Part shown: piece after piece, positions 43,626 to 52,420 of the stretch
Layout of the letters: each line of letters starts with the position of its first letter
How positions within the stretch are numbered: the first letter of the stretch is position 1
Assembly (NCBI GenBank): GCA_022826665.1
Contig: JAJDUK010000055.1
Span: 62,001 to 126,000, forward strand
DNA from: Alphaproteobacteria bacterium
GTDB taxonomy: Bacteria > Pseudomonadota > Alphaproteobacteria > UBA828
Length of the DNA stretch: 64,000 bases
Reading direction: 5' to 3'
Notes under the pieces: generated by a model
What the model saw: the letters and a program-made list of their open reading frames with translations, nothing else
The model's database searches: none
What the model was told of the DNA's origin: nothing
Position numbers and translations under genes: made by a program

Positions 43626-44105
43626 ATGACGATCGCCCGCATCCGGCACGCGGCTCTCGCGGTTGCGCTGGGGACCATCCTCACGGTTGCAGGGTTTGCC
43701 TCGGCCGGCCGGGCGGAGACCGGCGCACTGGAACAGCTGACCATCGAGACCGGCGCGGGCGTCCACGTCATCCAGGTCGAGGTCGCGCGCACGGCCGAAG
43801 AGCGCGGCATCGGCCTCATGCACCGCACCGAGCTTGCGCCCGACCGCGGCATGCTCTTCGACTTCGGCGTCACGCGGCCCGCCACGATGTGGATGAAGAA
43901 CACGCTGATCTCGCTGGACATGTTCTTCGCCGAGAGCACCGGCCGCATCGTCACCATCGCCGAGCGCACCACCCCGCTCTCGGAGAAGCGGATACGCTCC
44001 GGCCAGCCGGTTCGCTTCGTGCTGGAAATGATCGGGGGCAGCGCCCGGCGCCTCGGCATCGCGCCCGGCGACCGGCTGCGCCATCCGCTGATCGAGCAGC
44101 CATGA
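43626..44105 (+). CDS. DUF192 family exported protein
   Basis: 159-aa protein with a signal peptide (about residues 1-30) and a DUF192 domain marked by ERGIGLMHRTELAPDRGMLFDF and MWMKNTLISLDMFFA. Its function is unknown. The stop overlaps the DUF1491 start by 4 nt, an arrangement common in alphaproteobacteria. Confidence 0.88.
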   Translation: MTIARIRHAALAVALGTILTVAGFASAGRAETGALEQLTIETGAGVHVIQVEVARTAEERGIGLMHRTELAPDRGMLFDFGVTRPATMWMKNTLISLDMFFAESTGRIVTIAERTTPLSEKRIRSGQPVRFVLEMIGGSARRLGIAPGDRLRHPLIEQP

Positions 44106-44440
44106 GCGCGGCGCAGCTCAAGACCGAGGTGCTGGTGCAGGCGGGCTTCCGGTATTGCCAGCAGGCGCTGCTGTTCGCTGCGCTCAGGCGGCGCGGCGAT
44201 GCCGACGCCGGCGCGCTTCTGGTCAAGGTCAGCCGACTCGACGGCACGGCGGCGGTCTTCGCCCGGACACAATCGCTCGACGGCGACCTCGCCTGGCGCC
44301 GCGCCACCGGTGAGGGCTGGATTCCGGAGGAGGAGGCCGAGGCGCGGCTCGCGCGGGAGGTCGACTTCGACCCGGACGTCTGGATCGTCGAGGTCGAGGA
44401 CCCCGAGGGCCGCAACCCCTTCGCGACGCTGACCGGCTGA
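44102..44440 (+). CDS. DUF1491 family protein
   Basis: 112-aa protein matching DUF1491 (LKTEVLVQAGFRYCQQALLFAALRRRGD ... WDVEVEDP-like end). Small, soluble, function unknown; essentially restricted to alphaproteobacteria, which supports the taxonomic call. It is translationally coupled to the DUF192 gene (ATGA). Confidence 0.85.
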   Translation: MSAAQLKTEVLVQAGFRYCQQALLFAALRRRGDADAGALLVKVSRLDGTAAVFARTQSLDGDLAWRRATGEGWIPEEEAEARLAREVDFDPDVWIVEVEDPEGRNPFATLTG

Positions 44441-44837
44441 ACGGTTTTCCCGCATCACTCGCCGCGTTCGCGGTCCGGTTTCGCGTCCCACCGCTGCGTT
44501 CATTAATTTCATGCGGGACACGCCGGGATTAAGCGGGATAGATGTGATCCCCTGGGACAAGTGGCGGCAATGACCTGGGATGCGGTTGGTTCGCTCGTAT
44601 GCTGCATGGCGCGATCCTGCCGCAGGCGCCGCGCCCGGTGCATCGCACCATGGTCCGGGGTATTCGGTTAGAGAGACCACCCCCTCCTCACCCCAACCCT
44701 CTCCTCCCCCGCTGGGGGAGGAGAGGGAGAAAAAGGCACGCGCCCTCTCAGTTTTCGTTCCCCCTCCGCCCTTTGGGGGGAGGGGGACAGGGGGAGGTGG
44801 GCCGGGCGCGCACCGCGACGGTGGCGAGGACAGCGGG
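44441..44837. other. 397-nt intergenic region between convergent DUF1491 and recG
   Basis: No gene was recognised. The left half is unremarkable apart from a long-range TCCCGCAT/ATGCGGGA pair (44448-44455 / 44511-44518). The right half holds the two-hairpin repeat, copy A. Confidence 0.6.
44680..44801 (+). repeat. Two-hairpin intergenic repeat, copy A
   Basis: About 122 nt. Hairpin 1 is a perfect 14-bp stem, CCCTCTCCTCCCCC/GGGGGAGGAGAGGG (44697-44727), with a 3-nt loop. Hairpin 2 (about 44759-44786) is a 12-bp stem with one mismatch around a TTT loop. The reverse complement of copy B at 51053-51167 aligns over the whole length. It lies in a 3'-3' gap, so it could act as a bidirectional terminator or mRNA-end stabiliser. 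Confidence 0.75.
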
Positions 44838-46919
44838 TTATCCCGAGCGCAGGTAGCGCACCGCCATGTCGCGCTCGAACAGGTAGAGCAGCGTGCGCAG
44901 CGCCTGGCCGCGCTCCGCTTCCAGCTCCGGGTCGCGCTCCAGCACGAGGCGCACGTCGTCGCGCGCGACCGCCAGCAGCTCCTCGTGCACCGCGAGGTCG
45001 GCGACGTGGAAGGCCGGCATGCCGCTCTGGCGCGTGCCCAGCAGCTCGCCGGCACCCCGCAAGCGCAGGTCCTCCTCCGCGATGCGGAAGCCGTCGTCGG
45101 TCTCGCGCAGGATGTTGAGCCGCGACCGCGCCGTCTCGCCTAGCGGCGCGGCGTAGAGCAGCAGGCAGGTGCCCGGCTTCGCCCCGCGCCCGACCCGGCC
45201 GCGCAGCTGGTGAAGCTGGGCGAGGCCGAAGCGCTCCGCGTGCTCGACGATCATGATTGTGGCCGCAGCCACGTCCACGCCCACCTCGACCACCGTCGTC
45301 GCCACCAGGATGTCGGCGCCGTCACCCGCGAAGGCGGCCATGGCGGCGTCCTTCTCCGGCCCCTTCATGCGGCCGTGGATCAGCGCGACACGGGCGCCGA
45401 AGGCTTCCGCCAGCTTCGCGTGACGGTCGGTGGCGGCGGCGAGGTCCACGGCCTCCGACTCCTCCACCAGCGGGCAGACCCAGTAGACCTTGGCCCCGGT
45501 GCTGAGCGCGCGGCGCACGGCGGCGACCACCTCATCCAGCCGCTCCAGCGGCATGGCACGAGTGGCGACGGCGGCGCGGCCCGGCAGCCGCCCTTCGATG
45601 CGCGAGACATCCATGTCGCCGTAGGCGGTGAGCACGAGCGAGCGGGGAATCGGGGTCGCGGTCATCACCAGCAGGTCCGCCGCCGGCCCCTTGCGCGCGA
45701 GCAGCATGCGCTGGTGCACGCCGAAGCGGTGCTGCTCGTCGACCACGGCCAGCGCGAGGTCCTTGAAATCCACGCCTCTCTGAAACAGCGCGTGGGTGCC
45801 GACCAGGATATTGACCTCGCCGGCCGCCAGCGCCGCTAGGGTCCGCTCGCGGGCGCGTCCCTTCTCCCGCCCCGTGAGCAGGGCAAGCGTGACACCGCTG
45901 CCTTCCAGCAGCGTGCCCAGGGTTTCTGCGTGCTGGTTCGCCAGCAGCTCGGTCGGCACCATCAGGGCGGCCTGTGCGCCGGCCTCCACCGCGACCAGCA
46001 TGGCGTAGAGCGCCACCGCGGTCTTGCCGCTGCCCACATCGCCCTGGAGGAGGCGGAGCATGCGACGCTCCTTCGCCAGGTCCTCGACGATTTCGCCGGC
46101 GGCGTTGCGCTGGCTCTCGGTCAGCTGGAAGGGAAGGGCCGCCTCCACTGCGCGGCGGAGCCGGCCGTCGCCCTCGATGGCACGGCCGCGTCCGCCTCTA
46201 GCGGAGCGCCGAACCAGCGCCAGCGCCAGCTGGTTCGCCAGCAGCTCGTCGTAGGCGAGGCGGGAGCGCACCGGAGTGTCGGGCTCCAGGTCGGCGGCGT
46301 TCTCGGGCGCGTGCGCGGCGGCAAGCGCTTCGTTCCACGCCGGCCAGCGGCGCGCCTCCACCAGGCGCGGCTCGATCCATTCCGGCACGGCCGGCGCCCG
46401 CGCCAGCGCGGCGCGCACCGCGCGGGTCATCGGCTTCAGCGTGACGCCTGCCGTCAGCGGATAGATGGGCTCGACCGTCTGCACGCTCTCGCGCTGATCC
46501 AGCGGCGCGATGTGGTCTGGGTGCGCCATCTGGATATCGCTGCCGTAGTGCTCGACGCGCCCGCTCACCACCCGCACCGACCCTTCGGGCAGTCGCTGCC
46601 GCAGCCAGTCCCCCTTCGCGTGGAAAAAGACCAGCGTGAGGGTTCCCGTCTCGTCCGAGCAGTAGACCTTGGTGGGGCGCCTGCGGTCCGGCGCCGGCTG
46701 GTGGCGATCGACGCGCACGGTGAGCGTCGCCGTGGCGCCGGCCTCGGCCTCGGCGACCTTCGGCGCATGGCGCCGGTCGATCAGCCCCGACGGCAAGTGC
46801 CAGAGCAGGTGCACCACCAGCGGCCCGGCCAGCCGCTCGTAGGCCGACGCCGTGCGGGCGCCGACCCCCGGCAGCACCGTCGCCGGCGCGAACAGCGGAT
46901 TGAGGATCGCCGGGCGCAT
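44838..46919 (-). CDS. recG: ATP-dependent DNA helicase RecG
   Basis: Replication-fork and Holliday-junction remodelling helicase, 693 aa, the usual length. It has an N-terminal helix-hairpin-like start (VLPGVGARTASAYERL), an OB-fold wedge domain, helicase motif I GDVGSGKT (about residue 295), DEQHRFGVHQR (motif II as DEQH), MTATPIPRS (motif III) and the C-terminal QLRGRVGRG motif VI. All are intact. Confidence 0.97.
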   Translation of the reverse strand: MRPAILNPLFAPATVLPGVGARTASAYERLAGPLVVHLLWHLPSGLIDRRHAPKVAEAEAGATATLTVRVDRHQPAPDRRRPTKVYCSDETGTLTLVFFHAKGDWLRQRLPEGSVRVVSGRVEHYGSDIQMAHPDHIAPLDQRESVQTVEPIYPLTAGVTLKPMTRAVRAALARAPAVPEWIEPRLVEARRWPAWNEALAAAHAPENAADLEPDTPVRSRLAYDELLANQLALALVRRSARGGRGRAIEGDGRLRRAVEAALPFQLTESQRNAAGEIVEDLAKERRMLRLLQGDVGSGKTAVALYAMLVAVEAGAQAALMVPTELLANQHAETLGTLLEGSGVTLALLTGREKGRARERTLAALAAGEVNILVGTHALFQRGVDFKDLALAVVDEQHRFGVHQRMLLARKGPAADLLVMTATPIPRSLVLTAYGDMDVSRIEGRLPGRAAVATRAMPLERLDEVVAAVRRALSTGAKVYWVCPLVEESEAVDLAAATDRHAKLAEAFGARVALIHGRMKGPEKDAAMAAFAGDGADILVATTVVEVGVDVAAATIMIVEHAERFGLAQLHQLRGRVGRGAKPGTCLLLYAAPLGETARSRLNILRETDDGFRIAEEDLRLRGAGELLGTRQSGMPAFHVADLAVHEELLAVARDDVRLVLERDPELEAERGQALRTLLYLFERDMAVRYLRSG

Positions 46920-46966
46920 GATGTGAGAACCCTATCCGCGCGGTATGCGAGCGCCAACCGGGCGGC

Positions 46967-46972
46967 TAAGGT
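46967..46972 (+). promoter_or_regulatory. Putative -10 element (TAAGGT)
   Basis: GGCTAAGGTGG, 31 nt before the GFA gene start, fits the GYTAnnnT pattern seen elsewhere in the window. Confidence 0.3.
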
Positions 46973-47003
46973 GGACCAATTGATTTGAGCGGCGGAGGCT
47001 CCC

Positions 47004-47438
47004 ATGACCGGCCAAGACACTCACCTGGCGACATGCGGCTGCGGCGGGCTCCGGGTAACGACGGCCGGCGATCCGGACCTCGTCGTCGCCTGCAGCTGCT
47101 TCGCCTGCCAGCGCCGCACCGGCAGCCCCTTCGGAGTCGGCGCCTACTTCCGGAAGGAGGCGGTCTCGGCGGAGGGCGAGGCGGGGACCTACACGCGGGT
47201 GGCGGATTCGGGCCTGACCGTCTCGATCAACTTCTGCCCCGCGTGCGGCACGAGCGTCTACTGGTTCGCCGAGCTTCGCCCCGATCACTATGGCGTCGCG
47301 GTGGGCTGCTTCGGCGAGCCCGGCTTCGGCGTACCTTCCCGCGTGGTCTGGAACGAGAGCAGGCACCCCTGGGTCCGGTTCCCCGAGGGCCTGCCCGAGT
47401 TCGACAAGGGCTCCCCGCCATCGGCGCAAACGAACTAG
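47004..47438 (+). CDS. GFA/CENP-V family zinc protein
   Basis: 144-aa protein of the glutathione-dependent formaldehyde-activating (GFA) fold. Two zinc sites are implied by CGCGG...CSCFACQRRTGSPFG and NFCPACGTSVYW. Catalytic roles have been disputed in the family; a binding or redox role is also possible. Start ATG at 47004 has GGCGGAGG upstream. Confidence 0.88.
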   Translation: MTGQDTHLATCGCGGLRVTTAGDPDLVVACSCFACQRRTGSPFGVGAYFRKEAVSAEGEAGTYTRVADSGLTVSINFCPACGTSVYWFAELRPDHYGVAVGCFGEPGFGVPSRVVWNESRHPWVRFPEGLPEFDKGSPPSAQTN

Positions 47439-47467
47439 GACCGAGCCACCCCGCCAGAGCCCGAGCC

Positions 47468-48457
47468 GTGACGGCGGCGACAATCAGCGTGGCCGAGAGC
47501 GCCCGCCTCGTCGGGCGGGAGCTGCTCGCCATCAGGCCCGGCGAGAACGTCGCGATCGTCGTCGACGATCACAGCGCGATGGAGATGGTTCGTGCGCTCG
47601 CCGATGTGGCGGCTTCGGCCGGCGCGGAGTGGGCCATCCTTCATCAGCCCTCGCGCCCGCCGGAGCGGAAGAACGAGCTCAGCCCGATGGTCGAGGCGGC
47701 GTTCGAGCGGACTGACGTGTTGATCAGCCTGACCGGCTCCGGCGGCGCACCGGCCTATGCCGCCCGCGTCAAGGAGCTGCTGACGGAGAAGCGCATTCGC
47801 ACCATGTCCATGGTCATGCGCGAGCTCTCCAACTTCACCAGCGGCGGCGCGCTGGCCGATTACCGGGCGCTCCACGCCGAAGGCCAGGCGCTGGCGTCGA
47901 TCTGGGCCGCCGGGCGCACCATGCGCATCACTACGGAAGCCGGCACCGACATCGCAGCCCCGATTGGGTCGGACACTGTAGTCATAGAGTGCGGCTACGC
48001 GACCGAGCCGGGCAAGAACGCGGCGTTCTCAGACGGAGAGGTGTCCTCCCGTCCACTCGAAGGCGAGGCCGAGGGGGTGATCGTGATCGACGGGCCCGGC
48101 ACCGGCATCGCCCGGCCGGCAACCCCGATCCGGGTCGAGGTGCGTGGCGGCAGGGCCGTGAGCGTGAGCGGGGAGGGGCCCGAGGCCGTGCATCTCCGCC
48201 ACATCCTGGAGACGGTGCCCGACGCGGACAACGTCGCCGAGTTCGGCATCGGCCTCAACGGCGCGTGCCGGCGCAACGGCAGCTTTCAGGAGGAGAAGAA
48301 GGCGCGCGGCAACGTCCACATCGCCTTCGGCGACAACATCTACTACGGCGGCACGGTGCGCTGTCCCGTTCACCTCGACATGGTCATCTACCGGCCCACC
48401 GTTCGTCTCGATGACCGCGTGCTGGTGGAGAACGGCGTCGTCCGCCTCGATCTCTGA
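47468..48457 (+). CDS. M29-aminopeptidase/NicX-like metalloenzyme
   Basis: 329-aa protein in the group that joins thermophilic (M29-like) leucyl aminopeptidases with NicX-type 2,5-dihydroxypyridine dioxygenases. It shows AEFGIGLNGACRRNGSFQEEKKARGNVHIAFGDNIYYGG and the C-terminal HLDMVIY segment, which provide metal ligands. The sequence alone does not choose between peptidase and ring-cleaving dioxygenase. GTG start at 47468, 29 nt after the GFA gene, with which it is probably co-transcribed. Confidence 0.75.
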   Translation: MTAATISVAESARLVGRELLAIRPGENVAIVVDDHSAMEMVRALADVAASAGAEWAILHQPSRPPERKNELSPMVEAAFERTDVLISLTGSGGAPAYAARVKELLTEKRIRTMSMVMRELSNFTSGGALADYRALHAEGQALASIWAAGRTMRITTEAGTDIAAPIGSDTVVIECGYATEPGKNAAFSDGEVSSRPLEGEAEGVIVIDGPGTGIARPATPIRVEVRGGRAVSVSGEGPEAVHLRHILETVPDADNVAEFGIGLNGACRRNGSFQEEKKARGNVHIAFGDNIYYGGTVRCPVHLDMVIYRPTVRLDDRVLVENGVVRLDL

Positions 48458-48470
48458 GCCCGCGCCCGAG

Positions 48471-49157
48471 CTAGAACGGCACGCCGACCGCCTTGCACAG
48501 GAAGCTGGTGAATTCGCCGCCCGCACCTGCGATCGCGGCGAAGCGGTCCAGGAAGTCGGGGCGAACCGCCTCGGCTTCCTCCACGTCGGTGATCACCACG
48601 AAGTCCTTGCGCTTGAGGTCCTCGACCAGGGGATGCTCCGGGTCGTAGCCGCGCGGCGGGCGCTTGAGCGCCTCGCCCGCCAGCCGGAAGGTCCGGCAGA
48701 AGTCGGCGCCCGTGGTGATGCGCGTCCACTCCTCCGGCTTCTCGACGATGGCATCGCGGATCCGGCCGAGCGTCGGGCTGTCCGGGTGCCAGACCCCGCA
48801 GCCGGCGAAGCACATGCCGGGCTCCAGGTGCAGGTAGAAGCCCGGCGCGTGCGCGTCCTTGCCCGCTTCGTGGCGGAAGTGGGCGCCCACGTTGGTCTTG
48901 TAGGGCGTCTTGTCCTTCGAGAACCGCGTGTCCCGATAGATGCGGAAGAGCGAGCCGCCGTTCGGCCTCGGGTCGGCGCGGAAGTGCGGGCTGATCTCCG
49001 CCAGCGGCTCCGCGAAGGCCTGGATGAAGTCGAGCATGGGGTCCCGCACCTCGGCCCGGTAGCGCGCCTTGTTCTCCTCGAACCATGGCCGCTCGTTGTT
49101 GGCTCCGAGCTCGCGCAGGAAGTCGAAGAGGGCGGACGTAATCGGTTGCGCGGTCAT
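48471..49157 (-). CDS. DUF2461 (TIGR02453) family protein
   Basis: 228-aa cytoplasmic protein with the family pattern FDFLRELGANNERPWFEENKARY, FRIYRDTRFSKDKTPYKTN and GFYLHLEPG. No function is established. The ATG at 49157 is chosen because the longer N terminus is shadow sequence opposite the next gene. It converges on the M29/NicX-like gene with 13 nt between. Confidence 0.85.
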   Translation of the reverse strand: MTAQPITSALFDFLRELGANNERPWFEENKARYRAEVRDPMLDFIQAFAEPLAEISPHFRADPRPNGGSLFRIYRDTRFSKDKTPYKTNVGAHFRHEAGKDAHAPGFYLHLEPGMCFAGCGVWHPDSPTLGRIRDAIVEKPEEWTRITTGADFCRTFRLAGEALKRPPRGYDPEHPLVEDLKRKDFVVITDVEEAEAVRPDFLDRFAAIAGAGGEFTSFLCKAVGVPF

Positions 49158-49238
49158 GGCGTCCTTTCCGGGCTGGAGTGCAAGGCGCGCCACCATCGCA
49201 CAGCTGGGGGCGGCGTCCAAAGTGACGGGCCGCCGTGC

Positions 49239-49244
49239 TAAAGT
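49239..49244 (+). promoter_or_regulatory. Putative -10 element (TAAAGT)
   Basis: GTGCTAAAGTTGGG, 39 nt before the MmgE/PrpD start, fits the GYTAnnnT pattern. Confidence 0.3.
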
Positions 49245-49283
49245 TGGGGGCCATGTGATCCCCCACGACGACAGAGACTTCCG

Positions 49284-50708
49284 ATGGCCCTCGCCGAAGC
49301 GACCGCCCCGCAGCCCGAACCCGCGCCGAGCGAGCCGATCGCGCGCACGCTCGCGCGCTTCGCCCGTGCGCTCACCCTGGAGGACGTGCCGGAGGCCGTG
49401 GTCGAGCGCGCCAAGCTGCACATCCTCGACGCGGTGGGCATCGGCCTCGCGGCCTCCCGCTACGACTTCAGCCACAAGACGTTAACCGCCATCCACGGCC
49501 TTGCCGGCGACGGGCCCTATCCGGTCATCGGGATGCCGGCGAGTCTGCCGCTGCGCGACGCCGCGCAAATGAACGGCTTCCTCATCCACGGCCTCGACTA
49601 CGACGACACCCACGTCGGCGGCGTGATCCATGCCACGACCAGCGCGGTGCCGACGGTGCTGGCCGCCGGCCAGAGGCACGGCGCCTCGGGGCGGGAGATG
49701 CTGGAGGCCTATCTCGTGGCGATCGAGGGCGCGGCCCGCATCGCCGCCGCCGCGCAGGGCGGCTTCCACCGCCTGGGATTCCATCCCACCGGCATGGTCG
49801 GCGTGTTCGGCGCAGCGCTCGCCGCCGGCCGGCTCGCGGGCATGACCGAGTCTCAGCTCGCTCATGCCCAGGGCATCGCGCTCAGCATGGCCGCCGGCAG
49901 CCTGCAGTTCCTGGACGACGGCGCCTGGACCAAGCGGATGCACCCCGGCTGGGCGGCCCTCGCCGGCATCAGTGCCGCGGCCCTCGCTCAGCAGGGTTTC
50001 CAAGGCCCGGCCGAGCCCTACGAGGGGCGCTTCGGCCTCTACGCGCTCTATGGTGCTCCCGACGCGGAGATCGACTGGGCGATGTGCACCGCCGGCCTCG
50101 GCGAGCACTGGGAGATGCTGCGTATCGGTATCAAGCCCTACCCGGCCTGCCATCTGGTCCACGCGCTGGGTGATGCCGCACAGGCGCTGCGCGACGAGCA
50201 CGGGCTCACGCCCGCCGATGTCGAGAGCGTCGATGCACTGATTGGCGAGGGCTGCGTCAGCGTGGTGTGCGAGCCGGAGGCCGCCAAGCGCCGCCCGGCG
50301 AGCGCCTACGAGGCCCAGTTCAGCGCCCACTACATGATCGCGAGCGTGCTCTCGCGCGGCCGCTTTACGTTGGCCGAGCTGGAGCCCGAGGCCTACACCG
50401 ACCCGGCGGTGCTCGCGATCTGCGACCGGATCAGCTACCGGGTCGATCCGGACTCGGCGTTCCCGACCTACTACTCGGGCGAGGTGGCGATTCGCACGAC
50501 CGACGGCCGCACCCTCAGCCACCGTGAGCAGGTCAATCGCGGCGCCGACACCCGCCCGCTCAGCGCCGACGAAATCGTCGCCAAGTTCCATGACAACGCG
50601 GCGATGACCCTGGCGCCCGACCGGGCCGAACGTGCCTTGGACGCGGTGATGGCGCTCGACGGGGACTCCACGCCGGCTGAGGTCGCGGCCCTGCTCAGCC
50701 TCGCCTGA
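49284..50708 (+). CDS. MmgE/PrpD family dehydratase-like protein
   Basis: 474-aa MmgE/PrpD-fold protein; the best-known members are 2-methylcitrate dehydratase, cis-aconitate decarboxylase and related lyases of small di- and tricarboxylic acids. It carries LHILDAVGIGLAASRYD, the GLDYDDTHVGGVIHAT active-site region and HPGWAALAG. Other family members are common in alphaproteobacterial catabolic clusters, so the specific substrate is not assigned. Confidence 0.9.
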   Translation: MALAEATAPQPEPAPSEPIARTLARFARALTLEDVPEAVVERAKLHILDAVGIGLAASRYDFSHKTLTAIHGLAGDGPYPVIGMPASLPLRDAAQMNGFLIHGLDYDDTHVGGVIHATTSAVPTVLAAGQRHGASGREMLEAYLVAIEGAARIAAAAQGGFHRLGFHPTGMVGVFGAALAAGRLAGMTESQLAHAQGIALSMAAGSLQFLDDGAWTKRMHPGWAALAGISAAALAQQGFQGPAEPYEGRFGLYALYGAPDAEIDWAMCTAGLGEHWEMLRIGIKPYPACHLVHALGDAAQALRDEHGLTPADVESVDALIGEGCVSVVCEPEAAKRRPASAYEAQFSAHYMIASVLSRGRFTLAELEPEAYTDPAVLAICDRISYRVDPDSAFPTYYSGEVAIRTTDGRTLSHREQVNRGADTRPLSADEIVAKFHDNAAMTLAPDRAERALDAVMALDGDSTPAEVAALLSLA

Positions 50709-50734
50709 CGGGGAACATCTTAGGCCACTCCGGC

Positions 50735-51046
50735 ATGACCGCCCGCATCGCCATACCCGCCGACGGAATCGCCGCCTTCTGCGAGCGCTGGCAGGTGACT
50801 GAGTTCGCGCTGTTCGGCTCTGTGCTGCGCGACGACTTCGGCCCGGACAGCGACATCGACGTGCTGGTCTCGTTCGACGACGCGGCCCGGCACACGCTTT
50901 TCGATATGGTCGACATGGAGGAGGAGCTCAAGGGGCTCTTCGGTCGCGGCGTGGACCTCGTCAGCAGGCGGGGAATCGAGCGAAGCCGCAATCACTTGCG
51001 CCGAAAGGCAGTCCTACATTCGGCCGAGACCATCTATGCGGCATGA
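50735..51046 (+). CDS. MNT-type nucleotidyltransferase-fold protein (orphan MntA-like)
   Basis: 103-aa minimal nucleotidyltransferase. The metal and nucleotide signature is complete: Gly28-Ser29 in FGSVLRDDFG and Asp40/Asp42 in SDIDVLV. Such proteins are the antitoxin half of HEPN/MNT (HepT/MntA) modules and AMPylate their toxin partner. No HEPN gene accompanies it: upstream is MmgE/PrpD and downstream is repeat copy B, 6 nt after the stop. Confidence 0.85.
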   Translation: MTARIAIPADGIAAFCERWQVTEFALFGSVLRDDFGPDSDIDVLVSFDDAARHTLFDMVDMEEELKGLFGRGVDLVSRRGIERSRNHLRRKAVLHSAETIYAA

Positions 51047-51052
51047 GGAAGA

Positions 51053-51167
51053 CCCCACCTCTCCCTGTCCCTCTCCGCCCCAAAGGGGCAGAGAGGGGAC
51101 CCAGGCGGGGCCGTCCGTTCTCCCTCTCCTCCCCGGTGGGGAGGAGAGGGCCGGGGTGAGGAGGGGG
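51053..51167 (-). repeat. Two-hairpin intergenic repeat, copy B (inverted)
   Basis: About 115 nt, aligned in reverse complement with copy A. The perfect 13-bp stem CCCTCTCCTCCCC/GGGGAGGAGAGGG is at 51122-51150. The second stem (about 51063-51094) has one mismatch in the corresponding place. It lies between convergent stops (51046 and 51179). Confidence 0.75.
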
Positions 51168-51178
51168 CTGCGCTGGCG

Positions 51179-52420
51179 CTATGAGTCGCGGGCGCGGTGG
51201 ACCGTGCCGTCGGCCTCGAGCGCCTCGATCTCGTCGGGCGCGTAGCCCAGGTCGGCGAGGATGGCGGCGGTGTCCGCGCCGAGCGCAGGCGCCGCGCTGC
51301 GGGGCATGACGGCGCCGTCCACCGTGATCGGCTGGCGGACCATGCGCATGGTGCCGCGTTCGGGATGCGCCACCTCCTGCACCATGCGCCGGCGTTCGGC
51401 GAAGTCGCTCGCGAGCGCGCCCGCCACGTCGTTGACCGGTGCGCAGGGGAGGACGCCTGCGAGCCGCTCCAGCCACGCCTCGGTGGTGCGGGTCAGGAAC
51501 ACCGCCTCCAGCCGCCGCACCACCTCGTCCCGGTTCTCGTAGCGCGCCGCGAAGTCCCGCATCAGGGGATCGTCGATCCACTCCGGCCGCTCCATGGCCT
51601 GGCAGAGCGCCGGCCAGAAGTTCGCCTTGTTGGCCATCACGAAGAGCCAGCCGTCGGCGGTGCGGTAGAGCTCGCTCGGCACCAGCGAGGGATGGCCCGA
51701 GCGCGCCACCCGCCTGGGCTCGAAGCCTTCGTTCAAGTGCCAGGTCGCGGGATAGCTCAGGTTGTTCATCGCCACGTCGTAGAGCGGGGTGTCGATGTCC
51801 ATGCCCTGGCCGGTCGCGCGCGCCCGCATGACGCCCGAGACCAGCGCGAGCGCCGCTGTCAGCCCGCCCATGAAGTCGACCACCGAGAGCCCGAAGCGGG
51901 TCGGCACGCTGTCGGGCTCCCCGGTCATGGAGAGATAGCCGGCCTCCGCCTGCATCACGTAGTCGAGGCCGGGCCAGGCGGCGCGCTCGTTGTCCCGGCC
52001 GTAGGCCGACAGATGCACGCAGACGAGGCGCGGGTTGACCGCCTTCAGGCTCGCGTAGTCGAGCCCGAGCGTGCCCGGCAGGTCGCCGCGCAGGTTGTTG
52101 ATCAGGGCGTCGGCGCGGCCGGCCAGCTTCTCCAGTATCTCCCGGCCGCGCGGCTTCTTAAGGTCCAGCGCGATGCAGCGCTTGTTGCAACTGAAGGTCT
52201 GGAAGAAGAGGCTGTCGCCGTCCTCGGCGTAGGGCAGCACGTGGCGGCCCATCTCGCCGCCGGCCTCGTGGTTCTCGATCTTGATGACGTCGGCGCCGAG
52301 GTCGGCGAGGTACATGGTGCCGAAGGGTGCGGCGCCGTACTGCTCGATGGAGACAACGGTGAGCCCTTCGAGCGGCCGGATCGGGCCGGCGGAAGGCGCC
52401 GCGGAAGCGTCGTCGCTCAC
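51179..52420 (-). CDS. CaiB/BaiF family (class III) CoA-transferase, second copy
   Basis: 413-aa CoA-transferase. The catalytic Asp153 sits in PGLDYVMQAEAG. GTG start at 52420 overlaps the acyl-CoA dehydrogenase stop (GTGA), so the two are translationally coupled. The pair would activate a carboxylic acid to CoA thioester and oxidise it, as in dicarboxylate or methyl-branched acid pathways. The much longer reading of this frame merely runs back through the dehydrogenase gene. Confidence 0.9.
   Translation of the reverse strand: MSDDASAAPSAGPIRPLEGLTVVSIEQYGAAPFGTMYLADLGADVIKIENHEAGGEMGRHVLPYAEDGDSLFFQTFSCNKRCIALDLKKPRGREILEKLAGRADALINNLRGDLPGTLGLDYASLKAVNPRLVCVHLSAYGRDNERAAWPGLDYVMQAEAGYLSMTGEPDSVPTRFGLSVVDFMGGLTAALALVSGVMRARATGQGMDIDTPLYDVAMNNLSYPATWHLNEGFEPRRVARSGHPSLVPSELYRTADGWLFVMANKANFWPALCQAMERPEWIDDPLMRDFAARYENRDEVVRRLEAVFLTRTTEAWLERLAGVLPCAPVNDVAGALASDFAERRRMVQEVAHPERGTMRMVRQPITVDGAVMPRSAAPALGADTAAILADLGYAPDEIEALEADGTVHRARDS

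Noticed and set aside
44690-44800. CRISPR or tandem repeat in the CT/AG-rich stretch
   Set aside because: There is no regularly spaced repeat; the pattern is two hairpins, matched by the inverted copy at 51053-51167.
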